From Actinomadura harenae (GTDB taxonomy: Bacteria; Actinomycetota; Actinomycetes; Streptosporangiales; Streptosporangiaceae), in the NCBI RefSeq assembly GCF_003696215.1, contig NZ_RFFG01000071.1, forward strand, positions 1-41,011: a stretch of DNA of 41,011 bases. Direction: 5' to 3'. How positions within the stretch are numbered: position 1 is the first letter of the stretch; each line of letters begins with the position of its first letter. Of this stretch, positions 1 to 7,578 are shown piece after piece. A program made the translations under genes and the position numbers. The notes beneath the pieces were generated by a model. It saw only the letters and a list, made by a program, of their open reading frames with translations. It did not search any database and was not told the origin of the DNA.

Positions 1-119
1 ACGACGAGCCCGAGGGCGCGCCGCGCGCGGCCGCGGGCGACGCGGACGGCGACAAGCGCGGGGCTCCGCGCCGCCGCCGCACCCGCCGTCCGGCCGGTGA
101 CGACAGCCGCAACTCCTGA
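1..119 (+). CDS. pnp: Polyribonucleotide nucleotidyltransferase, C-terminal tail (partial)
   Basis: Only the last 38 codons are inside the window, in the frame starting at base 3 and ending with TGA at 117-119. The visible tail is hydrophilic, acidic at first and then arginine-rich (APRRRRTRRPAGDDSRNS). Actinobacterial PNPases end in a basic, low-complexity tail of this kind after the S1 domain. PNPase degrades RNA phosphorolytically from the 3' end and can add 3' tails. The call rests on tail composition and on the next genes: an M16 peptidase and dapB follow pnp in Streptomyces. No catalytic domain is visible, so another basic-tailed protein cannot be excluded. Confidence 0.6.
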   Translation, partial: DEPEGAPRAAAGDADGDKRGAPRRRRTRRPAGDDSRNS

Positions 120-140
120 TCGCATAACCGCCGTTCCGGT

Positions 141-175
141 CGGCCCGTCCCGTCAGTCGCTGACGGGACGGGCCG
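141..175 (+). terminator. Strong hairpin terminator after pnp
   Basis: A perfect 16-bp inverted repeat (141-156 with 160-175) and a 3-nt TCG loop, 22 bases after the pnp stop codon. Only a short pyrimidine-rich stretch (TCGGTCCTTCC) follows, as is common for actinobacterial terminators lacking a long U tract. It lies 31 bases before the M16 peptidase start, so it should limit read-through from pnp. Confidence 0.75.
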
Positions 176-206
176 TCGGTCCTTCCAACCCCTGGAGATC
201 CACCCC

Positions 207-1538
207 GTGACCAGCCCGCACCTGCCCGGCCGCAGCCCCCGTGGCGGCCAGCCCGACTCCGGCTCCGAGGGGGAGGGCGCCGTCCGGCGGACCGTGCTCC
301 CCGGCGGGCTGCGGGTCATCACCGAGACGCTGCCGACGGTCCGCTCGGCGGCGTTCGGCATCTGGGCCGGCGTCGGCTCCCGGGACGAGGAGGTCGCCGA
401 CGCGGGCGCCAGCCACTACCTGGAGCACGTGCTGTTCAAGGGCACGAAGAAGCGCTCGGCGCTGGAGATCTCGGCGGCGGTGGACGCGGTGGGCGGTGAC
501 CTGAACGCCTTCACCGCCAAGGAGTACACCTGCTACTACGCGCGGGTGCTGGACAGCGACCTGCCGCTGGCGGTGGACGTCGTGTCCGACATGGTCGCGG
601 CGTCGGTGAACCGGCCCGAGGACGTCGAGGCGGAGCGCGGGGTGATCCTCGAGGAGATCCACATGCGCGACGACGACCCGGGCGACCTGATCCACGACGA
701 GTTCTCGCTCGCGCTGTACGGCGACGTCCCGCTGGGCCGGCCGATCCTCGGCACCGAGGAGTCCATCAACGCGCTGTCGCGGGACCGCATCCACGACTAC
801 TACCGCGACCACTACAAGCCGTCCGACCTGGTGGTGTCGGTCGCGGGCAACATCGACCACGACGAGGTCGTCCGGCTGGTGGAGTCCGCGTGGGCGCCGT
901 ACCTGACCGACCTCGGGGCGCCGTCGCCGTCCGCGCCGCGCGTCGGCGGGCCGGACATTCCGGTCGACCCGTCCGTCCGGGTGCTGGACAAGGACACCGA
1001 GCAGGCGCACATCGTGCTCGGCTGCGAGGGCGTGCGCCGCACCGACGAGCGGCGGTTCGCGCTGGGCGTGCTGAACGCGGCGTTCGGCGGCGGCATGTCG
1101 TCCCGGCTGTTCCAGGAGATCCGGGAGAAGCGCGGCCTGGCGTACTCGGTGTACAGCTTCACCTCGCAGTACGCCGACAGCGGCATCTTCGGCGTGTACG
1201 CGGGCTGCCAGCCCGGCAAGGCCGAGGAGGTGCTGTCGATCTGCCGCGAGGAGATCGCCCGGGTGCTGGACGGCGGGCTCACCGACGAGGAGCTGGAGCG
1301 GGGCAAGGGCCAGCTGCGCGGCGGCATGGTGCTCGGCCTGGAGGACACCGGGTCCCGGATGTCCCGGATCGGCAAGAGCGAGCTGGTGTACGAGTCGCTG
1401 CTGCCGGTGGACGAGGTGCTCGCCCGGATCGAGGCCGTCACGCTGGACGACGTCCGCGAGATCGCCACGGAGGTGCTCGCCCGGCCGCAGGCGCTCACCG
1501 TCATCGGCCCGTTCGAGGACGCCGACTTCACGCTCTGA
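207..1538 (+). CDS. M16 family zinc peptidase (insulinase-like)
   Basis: This 443-aa protein carries the inverted zinc motif HYLEH at residues 70-74 (H70, H74 zinc ligands, E73 catalytic) and the distal glutamate at about E150 in VILEEI, the family spacing. The rest shows the two-lobed M16 fold with the C-lobe R/Y-type segment around REKRGLAYSVYSF (about 308-320). Relatives include the mitochondrial processing peptidase beta subunit and Bacillus YmxG; the substrate in actinobacteria is not firmly known. The GTG start at 207 is preceded by GGAG 9-10 bases upstream. It follows pnp and precedes dapB as in Streptomyces. There is no signal peptide, so it is probably cytoplasmic. Confidence 0.92.
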   Translation: MTSPHLPGRSPRGGQPDSGSEGEGAVRRTVLPGGLRVITETLPTVRSAAFGIWAGVGSRDEEVADAGASHYLEHVLFKGTKKRSALEISAAVDAVGGDLNAFTAKEYTCYYARVLDSDLPLAVDVVSDMVAASVNRPEDVEAERGVILEEIHMRDDDPGDLIHDEFSLALYGDVPLGRPILGTEESINALSRDRIHDYYRDHYKPSDLVVSVAGNIDHDEVVRLVESAWAPYLTDLGAPSPSAPRVGGPDIPVDPSVRVLDKDTEQAHIVLGCEGVRRTDERRFALGVLNAAFGGGMSSRLFQEIREKRGLAYSVYSFTSQYADSGIFGVYAGCQPGKAEEVLSICREEIARVLDGGLTDEELERGKGQLRGGMVLGLEDTGSRMSRIGKSELVYESLLPVDEVLARIEAVTLDDVREIATEVLARPQALTVIGPFEDADFTL

Positions 1539-1603
1539 CCGGTCGCCGTCACGGTCCGCGCCGGTTTCGTTACCCGGGGTTCATGATCGGGTAGAGGACG
1601 GGC

Positions 1604-1978
1604 ATGAGATTTCTGCTCAGGACCGTGATCTGCGCCCTGGCGCTGTGGGTCGCGACGGCCATGGTGCACGGGATCCAGGTGACCGCCGCGAACGGTACCA
1701 AGCAGGGGTTCACGCTGCTCGGCGTCGCGGTGATCTTCGGTGTGGTGAACGCGTTCATCAAGCCGGTCATCCAGGTCCTCGGCTGCGCGTTCTACATCCT
1801 GACCCTCGGCCTGTTCGCGCTGGTCGTGAACGCGCTGCTGCTGATGCTGGTGAGCTGGCTGGCCGGGAAGCTGCACCTGCCGTTCCACGTGGACGGCTTC
1901 TGGTCGGCGTTCTGGGGCGCCATCATCATCGGGATCGTGAGCTGGCTGCTCAACCTGTTCGTCGCGAAGAACGACTGA
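1604..1978 (+). CDS. Small four-helix membrane protein, phage-holin-4-like (YvlD type)
   Basis: This 124-aa protein is almost entirely hydrophobic with about four membrane segments (near residues 3-22, 35-55, 58-82 and 96-120). The pattern, with NAFIKPVIQVL and an aliphatic/tryptophan-rich C-terminal half ending LLNLFVAKND, resembles the family annotated as phage holin family 4 / YvlD. Despite the name, members are chromosomal membrane proteins of unclear role. The ATG at 1604 has a purine-rich GAGGA site about 7 bases upstream. It stands alone between the M16 gene and dapB with no prophage genes nearby, so a lysis function is not supported. Confidence 0.8.
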   Translation: MRFLLRTVICALALWVATAMVHGIQVTAANGTKQGFTLLGVAVIFGVVNAFIKPVIQVLGCAFYILTLGLFALVVNALLLMLVSWLAGKLHLPFHVDGFWSAFWGAIIIGIVSWLLNLFVAKND

Positions 1979-1985
1979 GCGGCCC

Positions 1986-2010
1986 GCCCGGCTCGCCATG
2001 CCGGCCGGGC
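1986..2010 (+). terminator. Candidate hairpin after the holin-like gene
   Basis: GCCCGGC at 1986-1992 pairs with GCCGGGC at 2004-2010 across an 11-nt loop, starting 8 bases after the stop codon. There is no T run, so this is a weak terminator call based on position and stem composition. Confidence 0.35.
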
Positions 2011-2062
2011 TCGCCGGACCGGTGGGGCGCCGCGGTCGGCGGAGGGCGTCCGCGGCCCGCGA

Positions 2063-2068
2063 TAGGCT
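2063..2068 (+). promoter_or_regulatory. Putative -10 box of dapB
   Basis: TAGGCT fits the actinobacterial TANNNT -10 pattern. A transcript starting 6-8 bases later would have a leader of about 27 nt containing the GGAGG ribosome binding site at 2091-2095. No convincing -35 element was seen. Confidence 0.35.
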
Positions 2069-2101
2069 CGGTCGGACCGACGCAGGACCTGGAGGAACAT
2101 C

Positions 2102-2848
2102 GTGATCAGGGTTGGGGTTCTCGGCGCGCGCGGCCGGATGGGCAGCGAGGTGTGCCGGGCCGTCGACGGCGCGGACGACCTGGAACTGGTCGCCGCCATC
2201 GACCAGGGCGGCGACCTCGACGAGCTCGCCGCGGCGAAGGCCGAGGCCGTCGTCGACTTCACCCACCCCGACGTGGTCATGGACAACCTGCGCCACCTGG
2301 TCGCTCACGGCATCCACGCCGTGGTCGGCACGACCGGGTTCGACGCCGCGCGGCTGGACGACATCCGCTCCTGGCAGGCGGAGACGCCCGGGGGCAAGGT
2401 CCTCATCGCGCCGAACTTCGGCATCGGCGCCGTGCTGATGATGCACTTCGCGACCAAGGCCGCGCCGTTCTTCGAGTCGGTCGAGATCGTCGAGCTGCAC
2501 CACCCGAACAAGGCGGACGCGCCGTCCGGCACCGCGCGCCGCACCGCCGAGCTGGTCGCCGCCGCCCGCGCCGAGGCCGGAACGGCCCCCTCACCCGACG
2601 CCACCAGCCAGGAGATCCCGGGCGCGCGCGGCGCGGACGTCGAGGGCGTCCGGGTGCACGCCGTCCGGTTGTCCGGGCTGATCGCGCACCAGGAGGTGCT
2701 GCTCGGCGGGCACGGCGAGACGTTCACGATCCGGCACGACTCGATGAACCGCGAGTCGTTCATGCCGGGTGTGCTGCTGGGCGTGCGCAAGGTCGCCGGC
2801 CTGCCGGACCGGCTGACCATCGGCATCGAGTCGATGCTCGGCCTGTGA
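2102..2848 (+). CDS. dapB: 4-hydroxy-tetrahydrodipicolinate reductase
   Basis: DapB reduces hydroxy-tetrahydrodipicolinate with NAD(P)H in the diaminopimelate/lysine pathway, supplying meso-DAP for peptidoglycan. The 248-aa length is normal for the family. The N-terminus shows the dinucleotide-binding GxxGxxG (GVLGARGRMG, residues 5-14). The family signature HHPNKADAPSGTA at 133-145 contains the catalytic histidine and lysine (H133, K137, matching H159/K163 of the E. coli enzyme). The GTG start at 2102 has GGAGG at 2091-2095. The stop codon overlaps the next gene's GTG in GTGA, suggesting translational coupling. dapA, the preceding pathway step, lies 15 kb downstream on the same strand. Confidence 0.97.
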   Translation: MIRVGVLGARGRMGSEVCRAVDGADDLELVAAIDQGGDLDELAAAKAEAVVDFTHPDVVMDNLRHLVAHGIHAVVGTTGFDAARLDDIRSWQAETPGGKVLIAPNFGIGAVLMMHFATKAAPFFESVEIVELHHPNKADAPSGTARRTAELVAAARAEAGTAPSPDATSQEIPGARGADVEGVRVHAVRLSGLIAHQEVLLGGHGETFTIRHDSMNRESFMPGVLLGVRKVAGLPDRLTIGIESMLGL

Positions 2849-3423
2849 GGTTCTCGCCGGTCTTCGCGGCCGAACCCTGGGCCTACCTCGGCGCGGACGA
2901 GGCGGTCGACGTCGAGCACCCGCTCGTCCAGGCGATCGCCTCCGAGCTGCGGACGGGCGACGACCTCACCTACGCGCGGCTGGCGTTCGAGTACGTCCGC
3001 GACAAGGTGAGCCATCCCGTCGACGTCCCGGATCCGCGGGTGACCTGGCGGGCCTCGGACGTGCTGGAGCAGGGCACCGGCTTCTGCTTCGCGCAGACCC
3101 ACGCTCTGGCGGCCCTGCTGCGCGCTGGAGGCGTCCAGGCGGGGCTGTGCTACCAGCGGCTGCGTGCGGGCGACCAGTTCTTCCTGCACGGCCTGACGGC
3201 CGTCCTGGTGGACGACGGCTGGGTGCGGCTCGATCCGCGCGGCGTCGACCTGTCGTTCTCGGCCTCGGAGGACCGGCTCGCCTACCCGATGGACCCCGCC
3301 GCGGGCGAGGTCGACTACCCGACGGTCTACGCGTCGCCGCCGGAGGCCGTGCTGACCGCTCTCCAGAGCGAGACGGACGCCATGCACATGATGCGCAACG
3401 GCCTCCTCCCTTCTGTGCTCTGA
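2845..3423 (+). CDS. Transglutaminase-like (cysteine protease fold) protein
   Basis: This 192-aa protein carries the transglutaminase-core triad: a cysteine in GTGFCFAQTHALAALLRAGG (about residues 72-91), a histidine in FLHGLTAVLV and an aspartate in WVRLDPRG. Such stand-alone domains act as peptidases or amidases more often than as cross-linking enzymes; the substrate is unknown. The GTG start at 2845 overlaps the dapB stop (GTGA) and gives the sensible N-terminus VRFSPVFAAEPW. The same frame stays open far upstream, but that stretch lies antisense or out of frame to dapB and is not coding. No signal peptide is visible, so the protein is probably cytoplasmic. Confidence 0.8.
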   Translation: MRFSPVFAAEPWAYLGADEAVDVEHPLVQAIASELRTGDDLTYARLAFEYVRDKVSHPVDVPDPRVTWRASDVLEQGTGFCFAQTHALAALLRAGGVQAGLCYQRLRAGDQFFLHGLTAVLVDDGWVRLDPRGVDLSFSASEDRLAYPMDPAAGEVDYPTVYASPPEAVLTALQSETDAMHMMRNGLLPSVL

Positions 3424-3445
3424 GGAGATCATCCAGAATGTCCGC

Positions 3446-4354
3446 GTGGACGAATCGTTGACGCGGCGTCTGTGGACGCTTTTCGAGCCCGTGCACGGGA
3501 TCACCTACTTCGCACCGGAGTGCGCCGAGGCGAACAAGCGCGTCGGCCTGCGCGGGTACTGGATGGGGTACTTCGGGAGCCGGGCCGCGCCGATGGGCGC
3601 GGTGTCGCCGGGCGTGGTGACGGCCGTGTTCCACGGTTTCCATCCCGACCGTGTCCGGCGGGCCGTTCCCGACGCGTGGTCGTTCGCCTCGCCTGAGGCG
3701 ATCCTGGCCGCGCGGGCCGAGGGCGCCGCCGCGGCGCTGCGGCGGATCATGCCCGGGGTGGACGAGGCCGCCGACGCGGCCCGGCCGCTGATCGAGCGGG
3801 TGGTCCGGGAGGCGGACGGCGCGGGACGGCCGCTGTTCGCCGCGAACCGGGACCTGGCCTGGCCGGACGACCCCGTCGCGGCGCTCTGGCAGGGCGCGAC
3901 GGCGCTGCGCGAGGAACGCGGCGACGGGCACGTGGCGGTGCTGACCGCCGAGGGCCTGGACGGCTGCGAGGCCAACGTGCTGGCCTCCGCGACCAGCGCG
4001 GACTCACCGGGGGAGTGGCTCAGGGAGAGCCGCGGCTGGTCGGAGGACGAGTGGGCGGCGGCCGGACGGCGGCTCGCCGACCGGGGCCTGCTCGACCTTG
4101 AGGCCGGCACGAACGAGGAGGGCTCGGCGACCGAAGAGGGCCGGGCGACCGCGGAGGGCCGGGCGACCGAGGAGGGGCGCCGCCTCAAGGCGCACATCGA
4201 GGCGCGGACCGACGCGCTGGCGTCCCGTCCGCTCCGGGCCCTGGACGACCCGGAGCGGCTGGCTCGGGCCCTGCGGCCCGTCGCGCTGGCCGTGCAGGAC
4301 TCGAGCGACCTTCCGTTCCCGAACCCGATCGGCGTTCCCCGTCCCGCGCGGTAG
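3446..4354 (+). CDS. SCO6745-family protein (MarR-like fold, function unknown)
   Basis: The N-terminal half (LFEPVHGITYFAPEC..., LRGYWMGYFGSRAAPMG, VFHGFHPDRVRRAVPDAW, residues about 12-80) matches the conserved block of the actinobacterial SCO6745 family, often annotated as helix-turn-helix proteins. The C-terminal half has the usual winged-helix-like GWSEDEWAAAGRRLADRGLLD followed by an EGRRLK...IEARTDALA segment. Between them, residues 228-245 are three tandem copies of ATxEGR-type hexapeptides (18-nt DNA repeats at 4127-4180), an apparent local expansion. GTG at 3446 is the only start in this frame after the upstream gene; the nearest GGAG is about 18 bases away, which is too far, so leaderless or weak initiation is possible. 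The biochemical role is not known. Confidence 0.8.
   Translation: MDESLTRRLWTLFEPVHGITYFAPECAEANKRVGLRGYWMGYFGSRAAPMGAVSPGVVTAVFHGFHPDRVRRAVPDAWSFASPEAILAARAEGAAAALRRIMPGVDEAADAARPLIERVVREADGAGRPLFAANRDLAWPDDPVAALWQGATALREERGDGHVAVLTAEGLDGCEANVLASATSADSPGEWLRESRGWSEDEWAAAGRRLADRGLLDLEAGTNEEGSATEEGRATAEGRATEEGRRLKAHIEARTDALASRPLRALDDPERLARALRPVALAVQDSSDLPFPNPIGVPRPAR
4127..4180 (+). repeat. 18-bp tandem repeat, three copies, inside the SCO6745-like gene
   Basis: Copies at 4127-4144, 4145-4162 and 4163-4180 share the frame GCGACC-NNN-GAGGGNCGN and differ at only a few bases. A diverged fourth copy may precede at 4109-4126. Each unit encodes A-T-x-E-G-R, so length changes keep the frame. Confidence 0.85.
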
Positions 4355-4365
4355 CCGCGCGGTGA

Positions 4366-4403
4366 CCCGGCTGCGGACCGGCCACAGCCGGGCCGCAGCC
4401 GGG
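4366..4403. terminator. Bidirectional hairpin between convergent genes
   Basis: CCCGGCTGCGG (4366-4376) pairs perfectly with CCGCAGCCGGG (4393-4403). The 16-nt loop contains a second CCGGC/GCCGG pairing. It fills the gap between the stop codons of the SCO6745-like gene (+) and ftsH (-). Confidence 0.65.
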
Positions 4404-4404
4404 A

Positions 4405-6540
4405 TCAGGTCGTCGTGGTGCCGGAGCCGGTGCCGGCGCCGGAGCCGTTCTCGGACGTCGTGGGGCCGCCGGTCAGGGCGGGCTGTCCGGAGGAGCGCGG
4501 GACGCCCGCGGCGGCGTAGGCGCCCACCTCGTCGAGGGTCTCGGCCTCGAGCAGGGCGGTGGCGAGGGCGTCCAGCTTGTCGTGGTTGTCGCTGAGGGTG
4601 CGCAGGGCCTCCTGGTAGCACTCGTCCACGATGCGGCGGGCCTCCTCGTCCACCGCGTCGAGGGTGCCCTGGGAGGCGTACTGGCCCATCGGGTCGCCGC
4701 CGTCCGGTGGGAGGACCGACAGCGGCCCGATGCGGACCGACATGCCCCAGCGGCCGACCATGCCCCGGGCGATCTGCGTGACCTGCTGCAGGTCGCTCTC
4801 CGCGCCGGTGGTGATCACGCCGAACACCAGCTCCTCGGCGGCCATGCCGCCGAGCGCGCCGATGATCCGCCCGCGCAGGTACTTCTCGTCGTAGGCGTAG
4901 CGGTCGCTCTCCGGGGTGGAGACGGTGACGCCGAGCGCCCGCCCGTGCGGGACGATCGTGATCTTGCGGACGGGGTCGGCGCCCGGGTAGAGCATGCCGA
5001 GCAGCGCGTGCCCCGACTCGTGGAAGGACGTGCGGCGGCGCTCCTCCTCGGGCATCACCAGGGAGCGCCGGGTGCCGAGCTGGATCTTCTCCAGCGCGGT
5101 GTGGAAGTCGGCGTTGTCGGTGGCGGTGTGGCCTCGCTTGACCGCCATCAGGGCCGCCTCGTTCACCAGGTTCGCCAGCTCCGCGCCGGTCATGCCGGGC
5201 GTCATCTTGGCCAGCTCGGTGAGGTCGACCTCGGGCGCGAGCGGGACGTCCCGGACGTGCACCTTGAGGATCTCGACGCGGCCGTCCAGGTCGGGCGGGG
5301 ACACGGTGATCTGCCGGTCGAACCGGCCGGGGCGCAGCAGCGCCGGGTCGAGGATGTCGGGACGGTTCGTCGCGGCGATCACCACGACGCCCTCGGAGCC
5401 GGAGAACCCGTCCATCTCGGTGAGGATCTGGTTGAGGGTCTGCTCCCGCTCGTCGTGTCCGCCCATGCTGGCGCTGGAGCTGCGGGTGCGCCCGATCGTG
5501 TCGATCTCGTCGATGAAGATGATGGACGGCGCGGTCTTGCGGGCCTCGGTGAACAGCTCGCGCACCCGGGCCGCGCCGACGCCGACGACCATCTCGATGA
5601 ACTCCGACGCCGCCGCCGAGTAGAACGGCACGTCGGCCTCGCCCGCGACGGCGCGCGCGAGCAGCGTCTTGCCGGTGCCGGGCGACCCGGTCAGCAGCAC
5701 GCCGCGCGGGGCGCGGGCGCCCATCCGCCGGTACTTGTCGGGGTCGCGGAGGAAGTCGACGACGTCCTCGAGCTCGGCCTCGACCTCGTCGATCCCGGCG
5801 ACGTCGGCGAACGTGGCGCGCTTCTCGTCCGGGGTGACGGGCTTGGGGGAGCGGCCGAAGCCGCCGAGCATGCCCCCGCCGCGTCCGCCGCCGGTCATGC
5901 GGCGCTGGATCCAGATCATCGCGCCGATCCACAGGCCGACGAACAGCAGCGTGGGCAGCAGCGACAGCAGCAGGTTCGCCAGGAGGCCGCGGCTCTCGGT
6001 GACGGGCTTGGCCTCGACGACCACGCCCTTGCTCACCATCTCGCCGTAGATGTTGTCGTTGGCGAACTCGGGGCGGAGCGTCTTGAAGTCGGTGTAGGTC
6101 TTCTTCTTGTCGTCCTGGCCGGGGACCTGCTGGGCCTGCTTCAGCTTGCCCTGGATCTCCAGGCCCTTGGTGTAGACGTCCTTGACGTTGCCCGCCGAGA
6201 CCTGCTGGGTGAACGCCGTGTAGGGGATGTCGGCGCGTTCCTTCTGCCCGGCGATGTTCATGGAGGTGTAGCTGAGCGCGAACACCAGCAGGAGCAGCAG
6301 CCAGAAGATCATCATGTTGCGGCTGGGCCGGAAGCCGCCCCCGCCACCACCGCCGCCGTCGGCCTTGTCCGTCTTCTTCTCGGGCCGGTTCTTCACGCCC
6401 TCGGCGCGCCAGGGCCGGTCGGGCTCGTCGCGGGGCGGCACCGCCTGCCTCCGGTCGGGCCGCCTCTGGTCGGGCCGTCCCTCCGGACGGGCCCCGTTCG
6501 GCCGGCCCGGCGGCGTCTCGCCTGGATTCGACGGCACCAT
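4405..6540 (-). CDS. ftsH: ATP-dependent zinc metalloprotease FtsH
   Basis: FtsH is a membrane-anchored hexameric AAA+ protease for membrane and soluble proteins. This 711-aa protein has a proline/arginine/glycine-rich N-terminal extension (1-75), a transmembrane segment (about 76-93), a periplasmic-type domain and a second transmembrane segment (about 188-212). The AAA module has Walker A GSPGTGKT (285-292), Walker B IIFIDEID (340-347) and the second region of homology TNRPDILDPALLRPGRFDR. The M41 zinc site is HESGH (507-511) with a distal aspartate at D583. The pore loop reads FIEMVVGVGA where most FtsH proteins have FVEMFVGVGA, so the conserved pore phenylalanine is valine (V318). The tail is Gly/Ser/Thr-rich. 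It is a lone gene on the minus strand. Confidence 0.95.
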   Translation of the reverse strand: MVPSNPGETPPGRPNGARPEGRPDQRRPDRRQAVPPRDEPDRPWRAEGVKNRPEKKTDKADGGGGGGGGFRPSRNMMIFWLLLLLVFALSYTSMNIAGQKERADIPYTAFTQQVSAGNVKDVYTKGLEIQGKLKQAQQVPGQDDKKKTYTDFKTLRPEFANDNIYGEMVSKGVVVEAKPVTESRGLLANLLLSLLPTLLFVGLWIGAMIWIQRRMTGGGRGGGMLGGFGRSPKPVTPDEKRATFADVAGIDEVEAELEDVVDFLRDPDKYRRMGARAPRGVLLTGSPGTGKTLLARAVAGEADVPFYSAAASEFIEMVVGVGAARVRELFTEARKTAPSIIFIDEIDTIGRTRSSSASMGGHDEREQTLNQILTEMDGFSGSEGVVVIAATNRPDILDPALLRPGRFDRQITVSPPDLDGRVEILKVHVRDVPLAPEVDLTELAKMTPGMTGAELANLVNEAALMAVKRGHTATDNADFHTALEKIQLGTRRSLVMPEEERRRTSFHESGHALLGMLYPGADPVRKITIVPHGRALGVTVSTPESDRYAYDEKYLRGRIIGALGGMAAEELVFGVITTGAESDLQQVTQIARGMVGRWGMSVRIGPLSVLPPDGGDPMGQYASQGTLDAVDEEARRIVDECYQEALRTLSDNHDKLDALATALLEAETLDEVGAYAAAGVPRSSGQPALTGGPTTSENGSGAGTGSGTTTT

Positions 6541-6687
6541 CGCTCCCCTGCATCCCTCAGCGCGCCCCGAACCCGGGGGCGGAACAAGATCTTCCCTGGT
6601 CGGCGGCGCGGAAAACCCTGCTCACCGGCCGCCCGCACGGGCCCGGAGCGTGGTCGCGGAGGGTGCCGTCCGGTGCTTCCCGGGCCG

Positions 6688-7461
6688 TCAGCCGCCCGCC
6701 GCCGGAGCGGCGAACCCGTACTTCTGGAACAACGAACGAGCGGGCGCGGATGTCAGCCACGTGACGAACGCCTCCGCCTGCTTCGTGTGCCCGCCGCGCA
6801 GTGCCGCCGCGGGATAGGAGGCCGTGACGTTCATCGCCGCCGGAATCGGCACGATTCCGGCCGCCGCACCGGCGGAACGGAGATCGGTGACATACACCAC
6901 GCCCGCGTCCGCCTCGCCGGTCCGGACCCGGTCCAGGACGGCGCGGGCGCTGATCTCCTGCGACGACGTCCGGACGGTCAGCCCGGCGCGGCCGAACATC
7001 TGCTGCGCGTACCGTCCGACCGGGACGATCGGCCCGCCCGTGACGACCCGCAAGCCGGGCCTGACCAGGTCGAACGGCGAGCGCAGCCGCTTGGGGTTGC
7101 CGGGCCGGACGGCGATGGCCAGCGAGTTCCCCGCGACGATCCGCGGGCGGCCCTCCAGCTTCCGCGCGACGTCCTTCATGGACGTCCCGTCCGCGGTGAC
7201 CAGGACGTCGGCCGGCTCGTGGCCCTCGACCTTCGCGGTCATCTCCTGGGAGCCGCCGTAGACCGTCCGGAACCGCACGGCCGGGCGCGTCTGGTGGTAG
7301 GTGCCGGCCAGCTCGTCCATGACGTCGGTCAGCGAGGACGCGGCCAGCACGGTGAGCGTCACGGGACCGGACGAACCACCGCATCCCGCGAGGAGGGCGC
7401 CGAGCGCGGCGATCAGGGACGGACCGGCGAGGAGTCGCCGCCATCGGAGGGAGTCGGGCAT
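6688..7461 (-). CDS. modA: Molybdate ABC transporter substrate-binding lipoprotein
   Basis: This 257-aa protein begins with a lipoprotein signal peptide whose lipobox is L-A-G-C with C27 as the lipidated residue. The mature part has ModA features: LTVLAASSLTDVMDEL (ligand-binding serines), SADVLVTAD-type ADVLVTADGTSM, AVRPGNP, PVGRYAQQMF and GEADAGVVYVTD. ModA captures molybdate or tungstate outside the membrane and delivers it to ModBC. No modB or modC permease/ATPase gene is adjacent, so the protein must work with a transporter encoded elsewhere, or be an orphan. ATG at 7461 lacks a good ribosome binding site but has TAGGAT 8 bases upstream, suggesting a leaderless mRNA. It is divergent from ung. 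Confidence 0.9.
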   Translation of the reverse strand: MPDSLRWRRLLAGPSLIAALGALLAGCGGSSGPVTLTVLAASSLTDVMDELAGTYHQTRPAVRFRTVYGGSQEMTAKVEGHEPADVLVTADGTSMKDVARKLEGRPRIVAGNSLAIAVRPGNPKRLRSPFDLVRPGLRVVTGGPIVPVGRYAQQMFGRAGLTVRTSSQEISARAVLDRVRTGEADAGVVYVTDLRSAGAAAGIVPIPAAMNVTASYPAAALRGGHTKQAEAFVTWLTSAPARSLFQKYGFAAPAAGG

Positions 7462-7469
7462 ATGCCGTC

Positions 7470-7475
7470 ATCCTA
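7470..7475 (-). promoter_or_regulatory. Putative -10 box of modA (leaderless)
   Basis: On the minus strand this reads TAGGAT, a TANNNT match, with exactly 8 bases before the modA ATG and no Shine-Dalgarno sequence between. Confidence 0.45.
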
Positions 7476-7530
7476 GAGTTGCTTCGGCTTCGACCCGGTG
7501 ATTCGCGCCAGGCGTGTCAGTGCCTCGGAC

Positions 7531-7536
7531 TAGGGT
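7531..7536 (+). promoter_or_regulatory. Putative -10 box of ung
   Basis: TAGGGT lies 42 bases before the ung ATG. A transcript starting near 7544 would include the GGAGAG ribosome binding site at about 7565-7570. No clear -35 was found. Confidence 0.35.
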
Positions 7537-7578
7537 TCTGCCCAGTGATCCTCGCGAACCCGGCTGGAGAGTCCCCCG

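Noticed and set aside
1604..1978. Prophage remnant, suggested by the holin-like protein
   Set aside because: No endolysin, integrase, terminase or attachment repeats nearby; the family is a common chromosomal membrane protein.
4582..7476. A very long open frame on the + strand antisense to ftsH and modA
   Set aside because: It is a by-product of high third-position GC in the minus-strand genes. The predicted protein has no recognisable domain, while ftsH and modA on the other strand have complete family signatures.
7462..7578. Molybdenum-cofactor riboswitch upstream of modA
   Set aside because: The predicted mRNA is leaderless and the 117-base divergent gap shows no multi-helix structure.
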